NCBI RefSeq assembly: GCF_001517405.1
Contig: NZ_LN907827.1
Location: forward strand, 3,134,915 to 3,198,914
Length of the DNA stretch: 64,000 nt
Source of the DNA: Duffyella gerundensis
GTDB taxonomy: Bacteria; Pseudomonadota; Gammaproteobacteria; Enterobacterales; Enterobacteriaceae
Direction: 5' to 3'
Shown: positions 20,003 to 28,639 of the stretch, one piece after another
Numbering within the stretch: position 1 is the first letter of the stretch
Layout: each line of letters starts with the position of its first letter
The notes under the pieces: model-generated
What the model saw: only the letters and a program-made list of their open reading frames with translations
Database searches by the model: none
Told to the model about the DNA's origin: nothing
Program-made: the position numbers and the translations under genes

Positions 20003-20461
20003 TTAACGCGTGCTCTTTTCCACGTTTTTTTCATCGGCGTTGTTCATCATCCATGCGGGCAACTGAGGCTCGGGGATCGCCGTGCCACCAAAGGGGCAAT
20101 AGAGCGCGCTGTCATCGGTTTGGCTGGCGCGTCGATAGGCGGCAGGCGTCTGATGAAAATGGCTTTTGAACACGCGGGTAAAGTGCTGCTGGGTGTTGAA
20201 ACCGTAACGAATGGCGATATCCAGAATAGAGAGGCGCGTTTTACGTAACGCCACGGCAGACTGCGTCAAACGGCGCTTGCGGGTGTAATTCGCCAGCGTT
20301 TCGCCGGTGTAATCTTTAAACAGCCGCTGCATGTGCCATTTTGAATATCCCGATTTGTCGGTAATGGTGTCGATATTGAGTTCGGCAGAGAGGTTGGCTT
20401 CTATCCAGCCGATAAGCTGACTGAAGTAGGCCTGTTTTAACGTGAGGTCGGACTTTCTCAT
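20003..20461 (-). CDS. AraC/XylS regulator, MarA/SoxS/Rob-like
   Basis: A 152-residue protein with two helix-turn-helix motifs: the first includes INIDTITDKSGYSKWHMQRLFKDYTGETLANY and the second ILDIAIRYGFNTQQHFTRVFKSHFHQTPAAYR. This layout without an N-terminal sensor domain is that of MarA, SoxS and RamA, which activate efflux and stress genes. A C-terminal tail of about 40 residues (from SQTDDSALYCPFGG) is longer than in MarA and could be a short effector region. Which stress it answers cannot be read from the sequence. Confidence 0.87.
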   Translation of the reverse strand: MRKSDLTLKQAYFSQLIGWIEANLSAELNIDTITDKSGYSKWHMQRLFKDYTGETLANYTRKRRLTQSAVALRKTRLSILDIAIRYGFNTQQHFTRVFKSHFHQTPAAYRRASQTDDSALYCPFGGTAIPEPQLPAWMMNNADEKNVEKSTR

Positions 20462-20563
20462 TGCGGATGCGCGCTAGCGGGCAGTGGTTTATCAAATGGT
20501 GAAGTAGTTTAGCATGAAATCATTACATTGTTAACGATTGGCACCACCGGGAAGCCGTGCGCA

Positions 20564-20590
20564 TAAAAAAACGCCCCGTTGCGGGGCGTT
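20564..20590 (-). terminator. Terminator of the cioAB-DUF2474 operon
   Basis: On the minus strand AACGCCCCGCAACGGGGCG followed by a T run; a 7-8 bp GC stem 7 bases after the DUF2474 stop codon. Confidence 0.9.
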
Positions 20591-20596
20591 CAGCGA

Positions 20597-20746
20597 TCAG
20601 TGAGATTTCATGCCTGCCGCGGTCATCATCATGCGGAACAGCATGGCGACGACGCCTAACGCCAGCACGCTGGCGCCGTAGATAATCACCAGCCACAGCA
20701 TGCGCTGCCACAGTGGCGCTTTGGGTGTTGCGGTTGCTTCAGTCAC
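20597..20746 (-). CDS. DUF2474 small membrane subunit of the bd oxidase
   Basis: A 49-residue protein starting at a GTG with AGGAGGG just upstream. It reads MTEATATPKAPLWQRMLWLV, then a single transmembrane helix (IIYGASVLALGVVAMLFRMMM) and a short tail ending GMKSH. DUF2474 proteins sit after cydB in CIO-type cytochrome bd operons and are thought to be an accessory single-helix subunit, comparable to CydX. It is 17 bases downstream of the subunit II gene and followed by the operon terminator. Confidence 0.88.
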   Translation of the reverse strand: MTEATATPKAPLWQRMLWLVIIYGASVLALGVVAMLFRMMMTAAGMKSH

Positions 20747-20763
20747 AGAACCCTCCTGAATCA

Positions 20764-21771
20764 TCAATGGTAGCCTTCATCCGGCGTGATTTTGCCGCGG
20801 AACACGTAGTAGCTCCAGAAGGTGTAGCACAGGATCACCGGGATAATCAGCAATCCACCCACCAGCATAAAGCCCTGGCTTTGCGGCGGTGATGCGGCAT
20901 CCCAAATGGAGATCGACGGTGGAATAATGTTTGGCCAGATGCTGATGCCGAGGCCGGTAAAGCCAAGGAAAATCAGCGCCAGCGTCAGCAGAAACGGTGT
21001 GTAGTGCGCATGGCGCTTCACCGCTTTCAGCAGGCCCCAGGCGCACAGCACTACCAGCACCGGCACCGGCAGAAACCAGAACAGGTTCGGCAGCGTGAAC
21101 CAGCGATGGGCGATGCTGGCGTGTGACAGCGGCGTCCAGATGCTGATCACCGCGATCGCCGCCAACAGGGCAAGCAGCAGCGGCGGCACCAGTTTTGACA
21201 TCTTCTGATGCAGCGCGTTGTCGGTCTTCATGATCAGCCAGGTGGCGCCCAGCAGCGCATAGGCCAGCACCAGGCCAACGCCGCAGAACAGCGGGAACGG
21301 CGCCAGCCAGTCCAGCGCAGAACCAGCAAAGGTACGATTCACCACCGGGAAACCGTTCAGGATCGCGCCAACGGCCACGCCCTGACTAAAGGTGGCGACC
21401 ACCGATCCAAAGATAAAGGATTTATCCCAGAAGGCGCGGTGACTGACGGTAGCCTTGAAACGGAACTCAAACGCCACGCCGCGGAAAATCAGGCCAAACA
21501 GCATCACGGTCAACGGAATCGCCAGCGCATCAGCAATCACCGCATAGGCCAGCGGAAAGGCGCCATACAGCGCCGCGCCACCCAGCACCAGCCAGGTTTC
21601 GTTACCGTCCCAGACCGGCGCCACGGTGTTAACCATCATGTCGCGCTCAACCGCATCCTTGTTAAACGGAAACAGGATGCCGATACCCAGGTCGAAGCCA
21701 TCCATGACGATATACATCAGGGTGGAGAAGACGATGATGGTGAACCAGATAATAGAGAGATCGATACCCAT
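20764..21771 (-). CDS. cioB: Cytochrome bd (CIO-type) quinol oxidase subunit II
   Basis: A 335-residue multi-helix protein of the CydB family: it opens MGIDLSIIWFTIIVFSTLMYIVMDGFDLGIG and has GNETWLVLGGAALYGAFP, FGLIFRGVAFEFRFK and FWSYYVFRGKI at the end. CydB is the non-haem-ligating partner of CydA. Its ATG is four bases after the subunit I stop, so the two are coupled. The pairing with DUF2474 and a short-loop subunit I indicates the cyanide-insensitive type. Confidence 0.93.
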   Translation of the reverse strand: MGIDLSIIWFTIIVFSTLMYIVMDGFDLGIGILFPFNKDAVERDMMVNTVAPVWDGNETWLVLGGAALYGAFPLAYAVIADALAIPLTVMLFGLIFRGVAFEFRFKATVSHRAFWDKSFIFGSVVATFSQGVAVGAILNGFPVVNRTFAGSALDWLAPFPLFCGVGLVLAYALLGATWLIMKTDNALHQKMSKLVPPLLLALLAAIAVISIWTPLSHASIAHRWFTLPNLFWFLPVPVLVVLCAWGLLKAVKRHAHYTPFLLTLALIFLGFTGLGISIWPNIIPPSISIWDAASPPQSQGFMLVGGLLIIPVILCYTFWSYYVFRGKITPDEGYH

Positions 21772-21775
21772 CGAA

Positions 21776-23200
21776 TTATTTCACCTCTTCTGCTGAGTCA
21801 TGACCTTCCTGCACCGCAGAGAGCGGACGGGCTGGCGTACGTTTCTGGCCCGGACCGCCTTCTGGCGTATGACCGCCCTCGCCCGGCTTCGGCCCTTTCT
21901 TGATCAGGTGCGTCATGTAGCTGTAACCAACGCCAAACACCGACATATAAACCACGATAAAGGCGATCAGGCTGATGCTCATGTGCAGATCGCCATGGGC
22001 AGAGACCGCATCTTTGGTGCGCAGCAGGCCATACACCACCCACGGCTGACGGCCAATTTCAGTGGTAAACCAACCGGCCAGAATAGCGATTAAGCCGCTT
22101 GGCCCCATGAACAGGCAGAACCACAGGAACGGACGCGAGCTGTAGAGGCGTTTTTTCACGCGCAGCCACAGGCTGACCACGCCCATCAGCACCATCAGCA
22201 TGCCCAGCCCGGCCATCACGCGGAAAGACCAGAACACGATGGTGGAGTTAGGACGATCCTCTTTCGGGAAGGTCTTCAGCGCTGGCACCTGCTCGGTCAG
22301 GCTGTGCGTCAGGATCAGGCTGCCAAGATAAGGAATTTCCAGCGCATATTTGGTTTTTTCCTGCTCCATATCGGGCAGGCCAAACAGGATTAATGGCGTC
22401 GGTTCACCCGGCGGGTTTTCCCAGTGCCCTTCAATCGCCGCGATTTTCGCCGGCTGATGGTGCAGCGTATTCAGCCCGTGCATGTCGCCCAGCATCGCCT
22501 GAATCGGCGAGACGATCAGCGCCATCCACAGCGCCATAGAGAACATTTTGCGAATAGCCGGGGTATCGTTTTTACGCAGCAGATGCCACGCCGCCGAGGC
22601 GCCAACAAAAAAGGCGCTGGCCAGAAACGCCGCGGTAGCCATGTGCATCAGGCGGAACGGGAACGACGGGTTGAAGACAATCTTCATCCAGTCCACCGGC
22701 ACCACCAGGCCATTCTGAATCTCATAGCCCTGCGGCGTCTGCATCCAGCTGTTGGAGGCGAGGATCCAGAAGGTGGAGATAATAGTGCCCAGCGCAACCA
22801 TGCAGGTGGCGAAGAAATGCAGGCCAGGACCCACGCGGTTCCAGCCGAACAGCATGACGCCGAGGAAGCCCGCCTCAAGGAAGAAGGCGGTCAGCACTTC
22901 ATAGGTCAGCAACGGGCCGGTGACGCTACCGGCGAACTGCGAAAAGCCGCTCCAGTTGGTACCGAACTGATAGGCCATCACCAGACCAGAAACCACGCCC
23001 ATGCCAAAGTTCACCGCGAACACCTTCGACCAGAAGTGGTAAAGATCGCGATAATCATCGTTACGGGTTTTCAGCCACAGCCCTTCCAGCACCGCCAGAA
23101 AACTGGCCAGGCCGATGGTGATGGCGGGAAAAATAATGTGGAAGGAGACCGTAAACGCGAATTGTATCCTTGCCAGATGAAACGCATCTAATCCGAACAT
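21776..23200 (-). CDS. cioA: Cytochrome bd (CIO-type) quinol oxidase subunit I
   Basis: A 474-residue CydA-family protein that oxidises quinol and reduces oxygen to water. Haem ligands fit the family: His in [13 protein letters not shown] (b595), His in [12 protein letters not shown] and Met in FRVMAGLGM (b558). [23 protein letters not shown] is the quinol-side conserved block. The Q loop after it is short (about 70 residues), as in CIO enzymes; E. coli CydA has a longer one. The ribosome site is GAGGT before the ATG. A C-terminal polar tail ([21 protein letters not shown] onward) follows the last helix. It is the first gene of the operon. Confidence 0.93.
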   Translation of the reverse strand: MFGLDAFHLARIQFAFTVSFHIIFPAITIGLASFLAVLEGLWLKTRNDDYRDLYHFWSKVFAVNFGMGVVSGLVMAYQFGTNWSGFSQFAGSVTGPLLTYEVLTAFFLEAGFLGVMLFGWNRVGPGLHFFATCMVALGTIISTFWILASNSWMQTPQGYEIQNGLVVPVDWMKIVFNPSFPFRLMHMATAAFLASAFFVGASAAWHLLRKNDTPAIRKMFSMALWMALIVSPIQAMLGDMHGLNTLHHQPAKIAAIEGHWENPPGEPTPLILFGLPDMEQEKTKYALEIPYLGSLILTHSLTEQVPALKTFPKEDRPNSTIVFWSFRVMAGLGMLMVLMGVVSLWLRVKKRLYSSRPFLWFCLFMGPSGLIAILAGWFTTEIGRQPWVVYGLLRTKDAVSAHGDLHMSISLIAFIVVYMSVFGVGYSYMTHLIKKGPKPGEGGHTPEGGPGQKRTPARPLSAVQEGHDSAEEVK

Positions 23201-23230
23201 TGCTTACCTCTATGCGACATAACACACCTT

Positions 23231-23269
23231 GTTAATTACTTATATTTAACAAATCGATTTCATTTGTTA
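23231..23269 (-). promoter_or_regulatory. Inverted repeat and ArcA-like sequence upstream of cioA
   Basis: TAACAAAT (23247-23254), 7 bases, ATTTGTTA (23262-23269) is a perfect inverted repeat. Next to it, GTTAATTACTTATAT at 23231 resembles the ArcA box, which begins GTTAATTA. It lies 31-69 bases upstream of the cioA start, where an oxygen-responsive repressor would act. Inference from motif and position only. Confidence 0.4.
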
Positions 23270-23916
23270 CTTTTTTATTATTCTGAATTCAATAGCGAAT
23301 AAAAAGAGAGCGGAAAATAAGGAAAAATGAACCGGAGGCAACTATATCAATTTATTTTGACGCTGATCATTGTTTTTTATTGAAACTATTATGATAAAAA
23401 ACAAGGCGTCAGGTTAAATATCGACACGCAATGTAAAGGCAATGTAAATGACAAGGCGAGTTGTTAAAAAGCAGCAACTTATGCATTAAACACAGCGTGA
23501 AACCGGGTCGTAATGGCTTTTTTTAACGCCTGATGGCGTTTATTTCCGGCAATCCAGGGTGATAAAAAGGATTATGTTTAGCCTGAAGCAAATGAATTTA
23601 CTGCCACTTTTAGCAAAATTAATTTCACAGGCGACTTTTAGGTAAAAAAAGAGCATGAGCAATTTTATTTAACGCTTACGGCGCCTTATTTCGCCCCTTT
23701 CACCCACCTATTTTTTAATTGTTTCCGCCCGGCGGCTATGCATTTTTACTACGGGCAAAAAGTGCGATTGCGGCACAGACCAGGGTACAGCGCTGTTGCC
23801 AGGCGGACGATTTGTGCCATCGCGCTTGTTTCTAAAATATATCTTAGATAGGGTATGAGACAACGTAAACGGCTGCCCATGAAGCAGCCCCGCCCTCTTT
23901 CAGACAGGACTATGCC
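23270..23916. other. AT-rich divergent intergenic region, cioA / yqjH
   Basis: Roughly 650 bases without a supportable gene. It contains an FNR-like TTGAC-GCTG-ATCAT at 23357-23370 (8 of 10 positions) and the candidate yqjH operator at its right end. The rest is AT-rich with poly-T and poly-A runs. An open frame on the minus strand over the start of yqjH is a shadow. Confidence 0.5.
23832..23847. promoter_or_regulatory. Candidate YqjI operator upstream of yqjH
   Basis: CTAAAATATATCTTAG is an imperfect 16-bp palindrome (7 of 8 positions symmetrical) about 70 bases before the yqjH ATG. PadR-type regulators bind such AT-rich palindromes; the assignment is inference. Confidence 0.4.
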
Positions 23917-24705
23917 ATGAGTATTGAATCCACTCCGCTGCACTATGCCGTGCCACAACGCGTGAAAAACGAGCTGGTATTCCGCCAGATGACCGTCCAG
24001 CAAAAAACGCGGGTTGCCGACGCGTTTTACCGCATTGTCTTTCACGGTGAGCAGCTGAAAGGCTTTCATTCGCCGAGCTTCGACGATCACAGCAAGCTGT
24101 TTTTCCCCGATGCCAACGGCGTACTGCATCTGCCGACGCTCACCGATGAGGGCATCAGCTGGCCGCAGGGCGTGCGCCCCGCAGCACGCGATTACACACC
24201 GCTGGCGTTTGACGGTGAAGGCAGCCTGACCATCGACTTCTTCCTGCATGACGGCGGCGTCGCCAGCGAATGGGCCAAACGTGCTCAGCCGGGCGATGCG
24301 CTGGCGGTTGGCGGCCCGCGCGGCTCGACGATCATTCCCACCGACTATCCGTTCCAGGTTTACAGCGCTGACGAAACCGGCTTACCGGCGCTCAAACGTC
24401 GCCTGGCGGAACTGCGGCCGCTGCTGGCGGAAAAAGAGATTCACGTGCTGGCGCAGGTAAATGAAGCGGTCGGTCGCGCCTATCTTGGCGAGCAGCCGGG
24501 CATTCATTTTCAGTGGCTCGACTCCGCCGAGGCGCTCACTGCTGCGCTGCACGCACTGACGCTGCCGGGCGAAGGTTACTTCTTCTGGCTGACCGGCGAA
24601 GGTGCGCAGACCAAAGCACTGGCTGATTCTTTGGTGCAGCAGCGGCAGATTGACGACCGCTGGATCCGCGCCGTGGCGTACTGGCATCAGAAAGCGGAGG
24701 CGTAA
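23917..24705 (+). CDS. yqjH: Siderophore-interacting protein, YqjH-like ferric reductase
   Basis: A 262-residue flavoprotein of the SIP family. It shows the FAD-binding RDYTPLAFDGEGSLTIDFFLHDGGVASEWAKRAQPGD segment, GGPRGST, and the C-terminal NAD(P)H domain with FFWLTGEGAQTKAL. YqjH reduces ferric siderophore complexes in the cytosol to release iron. It overlaps yqjI by one base and so is co-transcribed with its probable regulator. In E. coli the two genes are divergent, so the local arrangement differs. Confidence 0.92.
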   Translation: MSIESTPLHYAVPQRVKNELVFRQMTVQQKTRVADAFYRIVFHGEQLKGFHSPSFDDHSKLFFPDANGVLHLPTLTDEGISWPQGVRPAARDYTPLAFDGEGSLTIDFFLHDGGVASEWAKRAQPGDALAVGGPRGSTIIPTDYPFQVYSADETGLPALKRRLAELRPLLAEKEIHVLAQVNEAVGRAYLGEQPGIHFQWLDSAEALTAALHALTLPGEGYFFWLTGEGAQTKALADSLVQQRQIDDRWIRAVAYWHQKAEA

Positions 24706-25214
24706 TGCGGGAGGAGAAAAGCGCCCAGTCGCGCGCGGGCAGGCAGAAACGGCGCGAACGGCTGCTCGATGCTGCCGATGCACGGCTGCTGATGCTGCAT
24801 ATCCTCGCACAGCGCAGCGCGCACGGTTATGAACTGATCAAAGCGATTGAGGAGATGGCCGGTGGCGAATATGCCCCCAGCCCGAGCCTGATCTATCCCA
24901 ATCTGACGTTACTGGAAGAGATGGGACAGATTGCTCCGGCGCCTGACGGCGGCGACAAAAAAGCCTGGCAGCTCACCACAGCAGGTCATGATGCGCTGGC
25001 AGAGCAGCAGGAGAAGCTGACGGCGGTGACCGCGCGACTGGAAACGCTGGCGGTGCTGGTGGCTAACCGTGATATTCCGGCCATCAGCGAGGCGATTCAT
25101 CTGATGAAAGGCACGCTGCATCAGCGCCTGGCGCAGGCGGATCTGTCGCCCGCCACGCTGGCGAAGATTGTCAGCGCGCTGGAAAAGGCGGCAAAGGACA
25201 TTGCCGCCAGCTGA
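24705..25214 (+). CDS. yqjI: PadR family regulator, YqjI-like
   Basis: A 169-residue PadR winged-helix protein: LLMLHILAQRSAHGYELIKAIEEMAGGEYAPSPSLIYPNLTLLEEMGQI is the DNA-binding domain, followed by a helical dimerisation region. E. coli YqjI is about 40 residues longer because of an N-terminal His/Cys-rich nickel-binding extension; this protein has instead a short basic stretch (AQSRAGRQKRRERLL) with no His or Cys cluster. Nickel sensing by that extension is therefore not expected. It follows yqjH with a TAATG overlap. Confidence 0.87.
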   Translation: MREEKSAQSRAGRQKRRERLLDAADARLLMLHILAQRSAHGYELIKAIEEMAGGEYAPSPSLIYPNLTLLEEMGQIAPAPDGGDKKAWQLTTAGHDALAEQQEKLTAVTARLETLAVLVANRDIPAISEAIHLMKGTLHQRLAQADLSPATLAKIVSALEKAAKDIAAS

Positions 25215-25215
25215 C

Positions 25216-26826
25216 TCAGAAGTGTTTAAACAGCCAGTAAAGCAGCGCGGAGAGCAGGATGGAGACCGGCAGGGTCAGAATCCATGCCATCGCCAGATTG
25301 CGCAGCGTGCTGAGCTGCAAGCCGGAGCGGTTAGCCGCCATCGATCCCGCCACGCCCGAGGAGAGCACGTGCGTGGTGGAGACCGGTAAGCCAAAAGCAT
25401 CCGCCGCGCCGATGGTGAACATCGTCACCACTTCGGCGCTGGCGCCCTGCGCATAGCTCAAATGCGTTTTGCCAATCTTCTCGCCTACCGTAACGACAAT
25501 GCGTCGCCAGCCCACCATGGTGCCGAGGCCCAGCGCAATGGCTACCACCACTTTGACCCAGAACGGGATAAAGCGCGTGGCGTTATCCAGTTCCGCCTTC
25601 AGCGCGGTGAGGTTATCGCCAATCTGCGGCGTCACCGCCACCTTTTCGCTTTTAACATGCTTGATGGTTTCCGACGCGAGATACATGTTGTTGCGCGTGT
25701 TGCTGACCCGCTCCGCCGGAATGCGGTTTACGTCGCCATACTGACGGATATCATCGGAGATAGTGGCCGACAGCTGCGCCAGCGCGGGCATTACCGCCGG
25801 TTTCAGTTCGCCGGTACGCACATATTCGGTTAACACCGCGCGCGGCGATTCTACGCTAGCCGGTTGCGGATACTGACGGTGCAGCTGCTGGGCGGTAACT
25901 GATGCCAGCGCCGCTACACGGGGGATCTGCTCCGGCGGTATCGAGCGGTTCAGCGCATAGGCGATCGGCATGGTGCCCACGAGGATCAGCATGATCAAAC
26001 CCATGCCTTTCTGGCCATCATTCGATCCGTGCGCAAACGACACGCCGGTGCAGGTCAGAATCAGCAGGCCGCGGATCCAGATCGGCGGCGGCTTTGGCCC
26101 TTCCGGCGCACGATAGAGCTGACGATTTTTCACAAAACGTTTCATCACCAGCAGCAGCGCGGCGGCGCTGACAAAGCCGATCACCGGCGACAGCAGCAGC
26201 GCATAGCCGACCTTCAGCGCCTGATCCCAGTCGACACCGCTGGATCCGTCGCGGCCGTTAAGCAGCGCATTCGCCACGCCGACGCCAATAATCGATCCGA
26301 TCAGCGTATGCGACGATGATGACGGCAGGCCAAAATACCAGGTGCCGAGATTCCAGATAATGGCCGAGAACAGCAGCGCATAAATCATCGCGAAACCGCC
26401 GCCGCTGCCCGCCTGCAGAATCAGCTCAACCGGCAGCAGCGAGATAATGCCAAACGCCACCGCGCCGCTGGAAAGCAGCACGCCGAGGAAGTTGAAGAAG
26501 CCTGACCAGATCACCGCGGTGGTCGGCGGCAACGAGTGGGTATAAATCACCGTGGCAACGGCGTTGGCGGTGTCGTGAAAACCGTTCACAAATTCAAAGC
26601 CCAGCGCAATCAGCAGCGCCAGGCCGAGCAGCAGAAACGGCACGTAGCTGGTAAATTGCGCCCCGCTCTCTTCGACGTCGTTAAACAGATTCACCCCGGC
26701 AAAGGCGATGCCGAGCACCAGCAATAAAATAAAGAAGGTAATGGTGGTACGACTGTTCTTACCGTAAATATTAGGACGGCCGTGTTGGGCCAGCGGAGGC
26801 GTGGAGAGTGTGCTGTTTTGGCTCAT
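25216..26826 (-). CDS. PiT family inorganic phosphate transporter
   Basis: A 536-residue membrane protein with the duplicated PiT signatures: GFEFVNGFHDTANAVATVIYT in the first half, FGLPSSSSHTLIGSIIGVGVA, and in the second half SFAHGSNDGQKGMG and FGLPVSTTHVLSSGVAGSM. PiT carriers bring in metal-phosphate with protons. A large cytoplasmic insert (about residues 305-420) separates the halves, as in PitA/PitB. It is longer than E. coli PitA (499) mainly at the N-terminus (GRPNIYGKNSRTTITFF). Its stop is one base from the yqjI stop (convergent). I cannot say whether it is PitA or PitB. Confidence 0.9.
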   Translation of the reverse strand: MSQNSTLSTPPLAQHGRPNIYGKNSRTTITFFILLLVLGIAFAGVNLFNDVEESGAQFTSYVPFLLLGLALLIALGFEFVNGFHDTANAVATVIYTHSLPPTTAVIWSGFFNFLGVLLSSGAVAFGIISLLPVELILQAGSGGGFAMIYALLFSAIIWNLGTWYFGLPSSSSHTLIGSIIGVGVANALLNGRDGSSGVDWDQALKVGYALLLSPVIGFVSAAALLLVMKRFVKNRQLYRAPEGPKPPPIWIRGLLILTCTGVSFAHGSNDGQKGMGLIMLILVGTMPIAYALNRSIPPEQIPRVAALASVTAQQLHRQYPQPASVESPRAVLTEYVRTGELKPAVMPALAQLSATISDDIRQYGDVNRIPAERVSNTRNNMYLASETIKHVKSEKVAVTPQIGDNLTALKAELDNATRFIPFWVKVVVAIALGLGTMVGWRRIVVTVGEKIGKTHLSYAQGASAEVVTMFTIGAADAFGLPVSTTHVLSSGVAGSMAANRSGLQLSTLRNLAMAWILTLPVSILLSALLYWLFKHF

Positions 26827-26975
26827 GTCTCACCTGTTATTATCGTTGCTAAACGCACCGGCACAGTGTCGGGCTACGCAGGCTGTGATACCGCCGTTTC
26901 ATGACAGTTGAATGAAGGAGGAGGCGGGTGTTTGCCGTGGGCAAATCCCTTAGGCCGGGCTGGCCGGAAGTTTTG

Positions 26976-27360
26976 CCCGGGAGCGGGCGGCTTTTTGCCT
27001 TGCAGGCGGCGTAAGGTCAATGGCTGCCTGGTTCTGCCTTGCAGGCGGCTTTAAGGTCAACGTCTTTAAGGTCAACGTCTTTAAGGTCAACGTCTTTAAG
27101 GTCAACGGCTATTTCGTTCTGCCCTTCGGGCCGCCCGAGCAGGGGCGGCAGTCGCCCCGCCCCTGCACCCCGGCTATCCGGCAAACACAACCGCCCGCCA
27201 AAGGCGGGTTCCCTCAGTAAAAGCATTTTCCTGACGGACCAGGCGCGATTCGCTCCCAGCTCAACGCGCCCTCTCGCCGCATCCCTGCGGCTCGCCCTGG
27301 AAAACACTTTTCCCTCGGCGGTGGTGATGCCTCTTAAAGGTCAAAACCCAGGTCAAAACC
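26976..27360 (-). repeat. Composite structured repeat, locus 3 left arm (type A)
   Basis: A reversed type-A copy. From its outer end come the GCCTTGCAGGC hairpins, four 15-bp units AAGGTCAACGTCTTT (27050-27110), the CAGGGGCGG/CCGCCCCTG stem, the conserved block reversed at 27173-27190, a CCCGCCaaaGGCGGG hairpin, an AAAAGCATTTTCC stem arm, the GCCGCA/TGCGGC hairpin, and the GATGCCTCTTAAAGGTCAAAACC inner end. It is nearly identical, inverted, to the arm at 42515-42873. This is the only arm whose outer end faces a promoter (pit) rather than a stop codon. Confidence 0.88.
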
Positions 27361-27387
27361 GAAAAGATAAAAGATGAAATTTTAAAT

Positions 27388-27455
27388 AAAACCTAAAACC
27401 TAAAACCTAAAACTCAAAACTCAAAACTCAAAACTCAAAGCTCAAAGCTCAAAGC
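27388..27455 (-). repeat. Heptanucleotide array, about 10 units, locus 3 left
   Basis: AAAACCT three times, AAAACTC four times, then AAAGCTC variants. Read on the minus strand these are AGGTTTT/GAGTTTT units, the same orientation relative to their arm as in the other loci. Confidence 0.9.
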
Positions 27456-27504
27456 CCGGGATCCTTAATCTGATATCTGAAACTAAAAATTAAAGTGCCT
27501 TTGC

Positions 27505-27763
27505 CCTGTGGCCTGTGGCCTGTGGCCTGTGGCATTTGGCATTTGGCATTTGGCATTTGGCATTTGGCATTTGGCATTTGGCGTTTGGCATTTGGTGCTT
27601 GGTATTTGGTATTTGGTGTTTGGTGTTTGGTGTTGGGTGTTTGGTGTTTGGTGTTGGGTGTTTGGTGTTTGGTGTTTGGTGTTTGGTGTTTGGTACTTGG
27701 TGCTTGGTGTTTGGTGTTTAGTGCTTGGTATTTGGTGTTTGGCGTTTGGCGTTTGGCGTTTGG
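27505..27763 (+). repeat. Heptanucleotide array, 37 units, locus 3 right
   Basis: Thirty-seven consecutive 7-bp units in unbroken phase: CCTGTGG three times, then CATTTGG, CGTTTGG, TATTTGG, TGTTTGG and TGTTGGG variants, ending in three CGTTTGG. No unit contains a stop codon in any forward frame, so all three frames stay open with heptapeptide repeats (for example GIWHLAF). That is an artefact of the period, not evidence of a gene. Confidence 0.95.
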
Positions 27764-27780
27764 CTTTGTCTTAGATGTTC

Positions 27781-28300
27781 AGGTTTTGACCTGGGTTTTG
27801 ACCTTTAGAGGCATCACAACTGCTGAGGAGGTGAACATTTTAGGATGGCCCGCCATGGATGGCGGGACAAGGGAGCGCTGAGCGGGGAGCGAATCGCGAG
27901 CGGTCCGTGAAGAAATGTGAACCGACGAAGGGACCCGCGCAGCGGGCGGTTGTGTTTGCCGGATAGCGCGGGTGCAGGGCCGGGGCGACTGCCGGCCCTG
28001 CTCGGGCAGGCTTTAGCCTGTACGAAATCGCTTTTGACCTGGCCCTGCTCGGGCAGGCTTTAGCCTGTACGAAATCGCTTTTGACCCGGCCCTGCTCGGG
28101 CAGGCTTTAGCCTGTACGAAATCGCTTTTGACCTGGCCCTGCTCGGGCTGCCTTTAGGCAGAACGAAATGGCTTTTGACCGTAAAGACTTTGACCTTAAG
28201 ACTTTGACCTTAAGACATTGACCTTAAAGGCCGCCCGCCTTCGGGCAGAACCAGATGGTTCCTGACCTTGACCTTAAAGCCGCCTGCAAGGCAAAAGCCT
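27781..28300 (+). repeat. Composite structured repeat, locus 3 right arm (type B)
   Basis: Forward type-B copy with GAGGTGAACATTTTAGGATG, the perfect CCCGCCAT-gg-ATGGCGGG hairpin, GGGAGCGAATCGCG, GTCCGTGAAGAAATGTGAACC, a CCCGC/GCGGG hairpin, TTGTGTTTGCCGGATAGC (27950-27967), the CAGGGCCGG/CCGGCCCTG stem, and a 47-bp unit repeated at 27997, 28044, 28091 and (diverged) 28138. Four TTGACCTTAA units and GCCTGCAAGGCAAAA follow. The outer end is a few bases from the DUF1272 stop codon. Confidence 0.88.
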
Positions 28301-28306
28301 CCCGGC

Positions 28307-28537
28307 TTACTGAGGGCGATAAACCCTCATCGATGAGGCGGGATTGGCCGCCAGCTTCCCCGCTGGCCGGATCGGCCGCCGCACCAATTCTCCGCCGCAG
28401 TTCGGGCATATGCCCTGCAAACTCTGCGTCGCGCAGTCGGTGCAGAAGGTACATTCAAATGAACAGATCATCGCCGTGGATGAATCGGCAGGCAGATCGC
28501 AGTCGCAACGTTCACAGCCAGGACGTAGTTCCAGCAT
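28307..28537 (-). CDS. DUF1272 zinc-binding small protein
   Basis: A 76-residue protein with four Cys pairs arranged as a zinc-binding fold: LRPGCERCDCDLP, ICSFECTFCTDC, GICPNCGGELVRRPIRP. This is the DUF1272 signature; function unknown. The start at 28537 (MLELRPGCERC) has GGAG upstream; a start at 28579 would precede the family boundary. It lies 102 bases downstream of the second cytochrome bd operon on the same strand and could be its last gene. The locus 3 repeat begins right after its stop. Confidence 0.87.
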   Translation of the reverse strand: MLELRPGCERCDCDLPADSSTAMICSFECTFCTDCATQSLQGICPNCGGELVRRPIRPAGKLAANPASSMRVYRPQ

Positions 28538-28639
28538 CGGGGTATCTCCGTGATGAGCAAGCTGCCAGCATAGGCGCAAAATCTTCGCGGCGTAAGCGAG
28601 ATAAAGGACAAAAACGCGCCCAATTGAGACAAAACGGGC

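Noticed and set aside
27039..27377. Open frame almost identical to one on the minus strand at 42507-42809
   Set aside because: The likeness follows from the near-identical repeat arms, and the other arms break the frame. Conservation is at hairpins, not codons.
27388..27763. Possible CRISPR array
   Set aside because: The unit is 7 bp with no spacers, and there are no cas genes in the window.
27495..27881. Long open frames in all three forward frames with heptapeptide repeats such as GIWHLAF
   Set aside because: They come from the stop-free 7-bp array; a period not divisible by three reads the same peptide in every frame. No ribosome site or family supports a protein.
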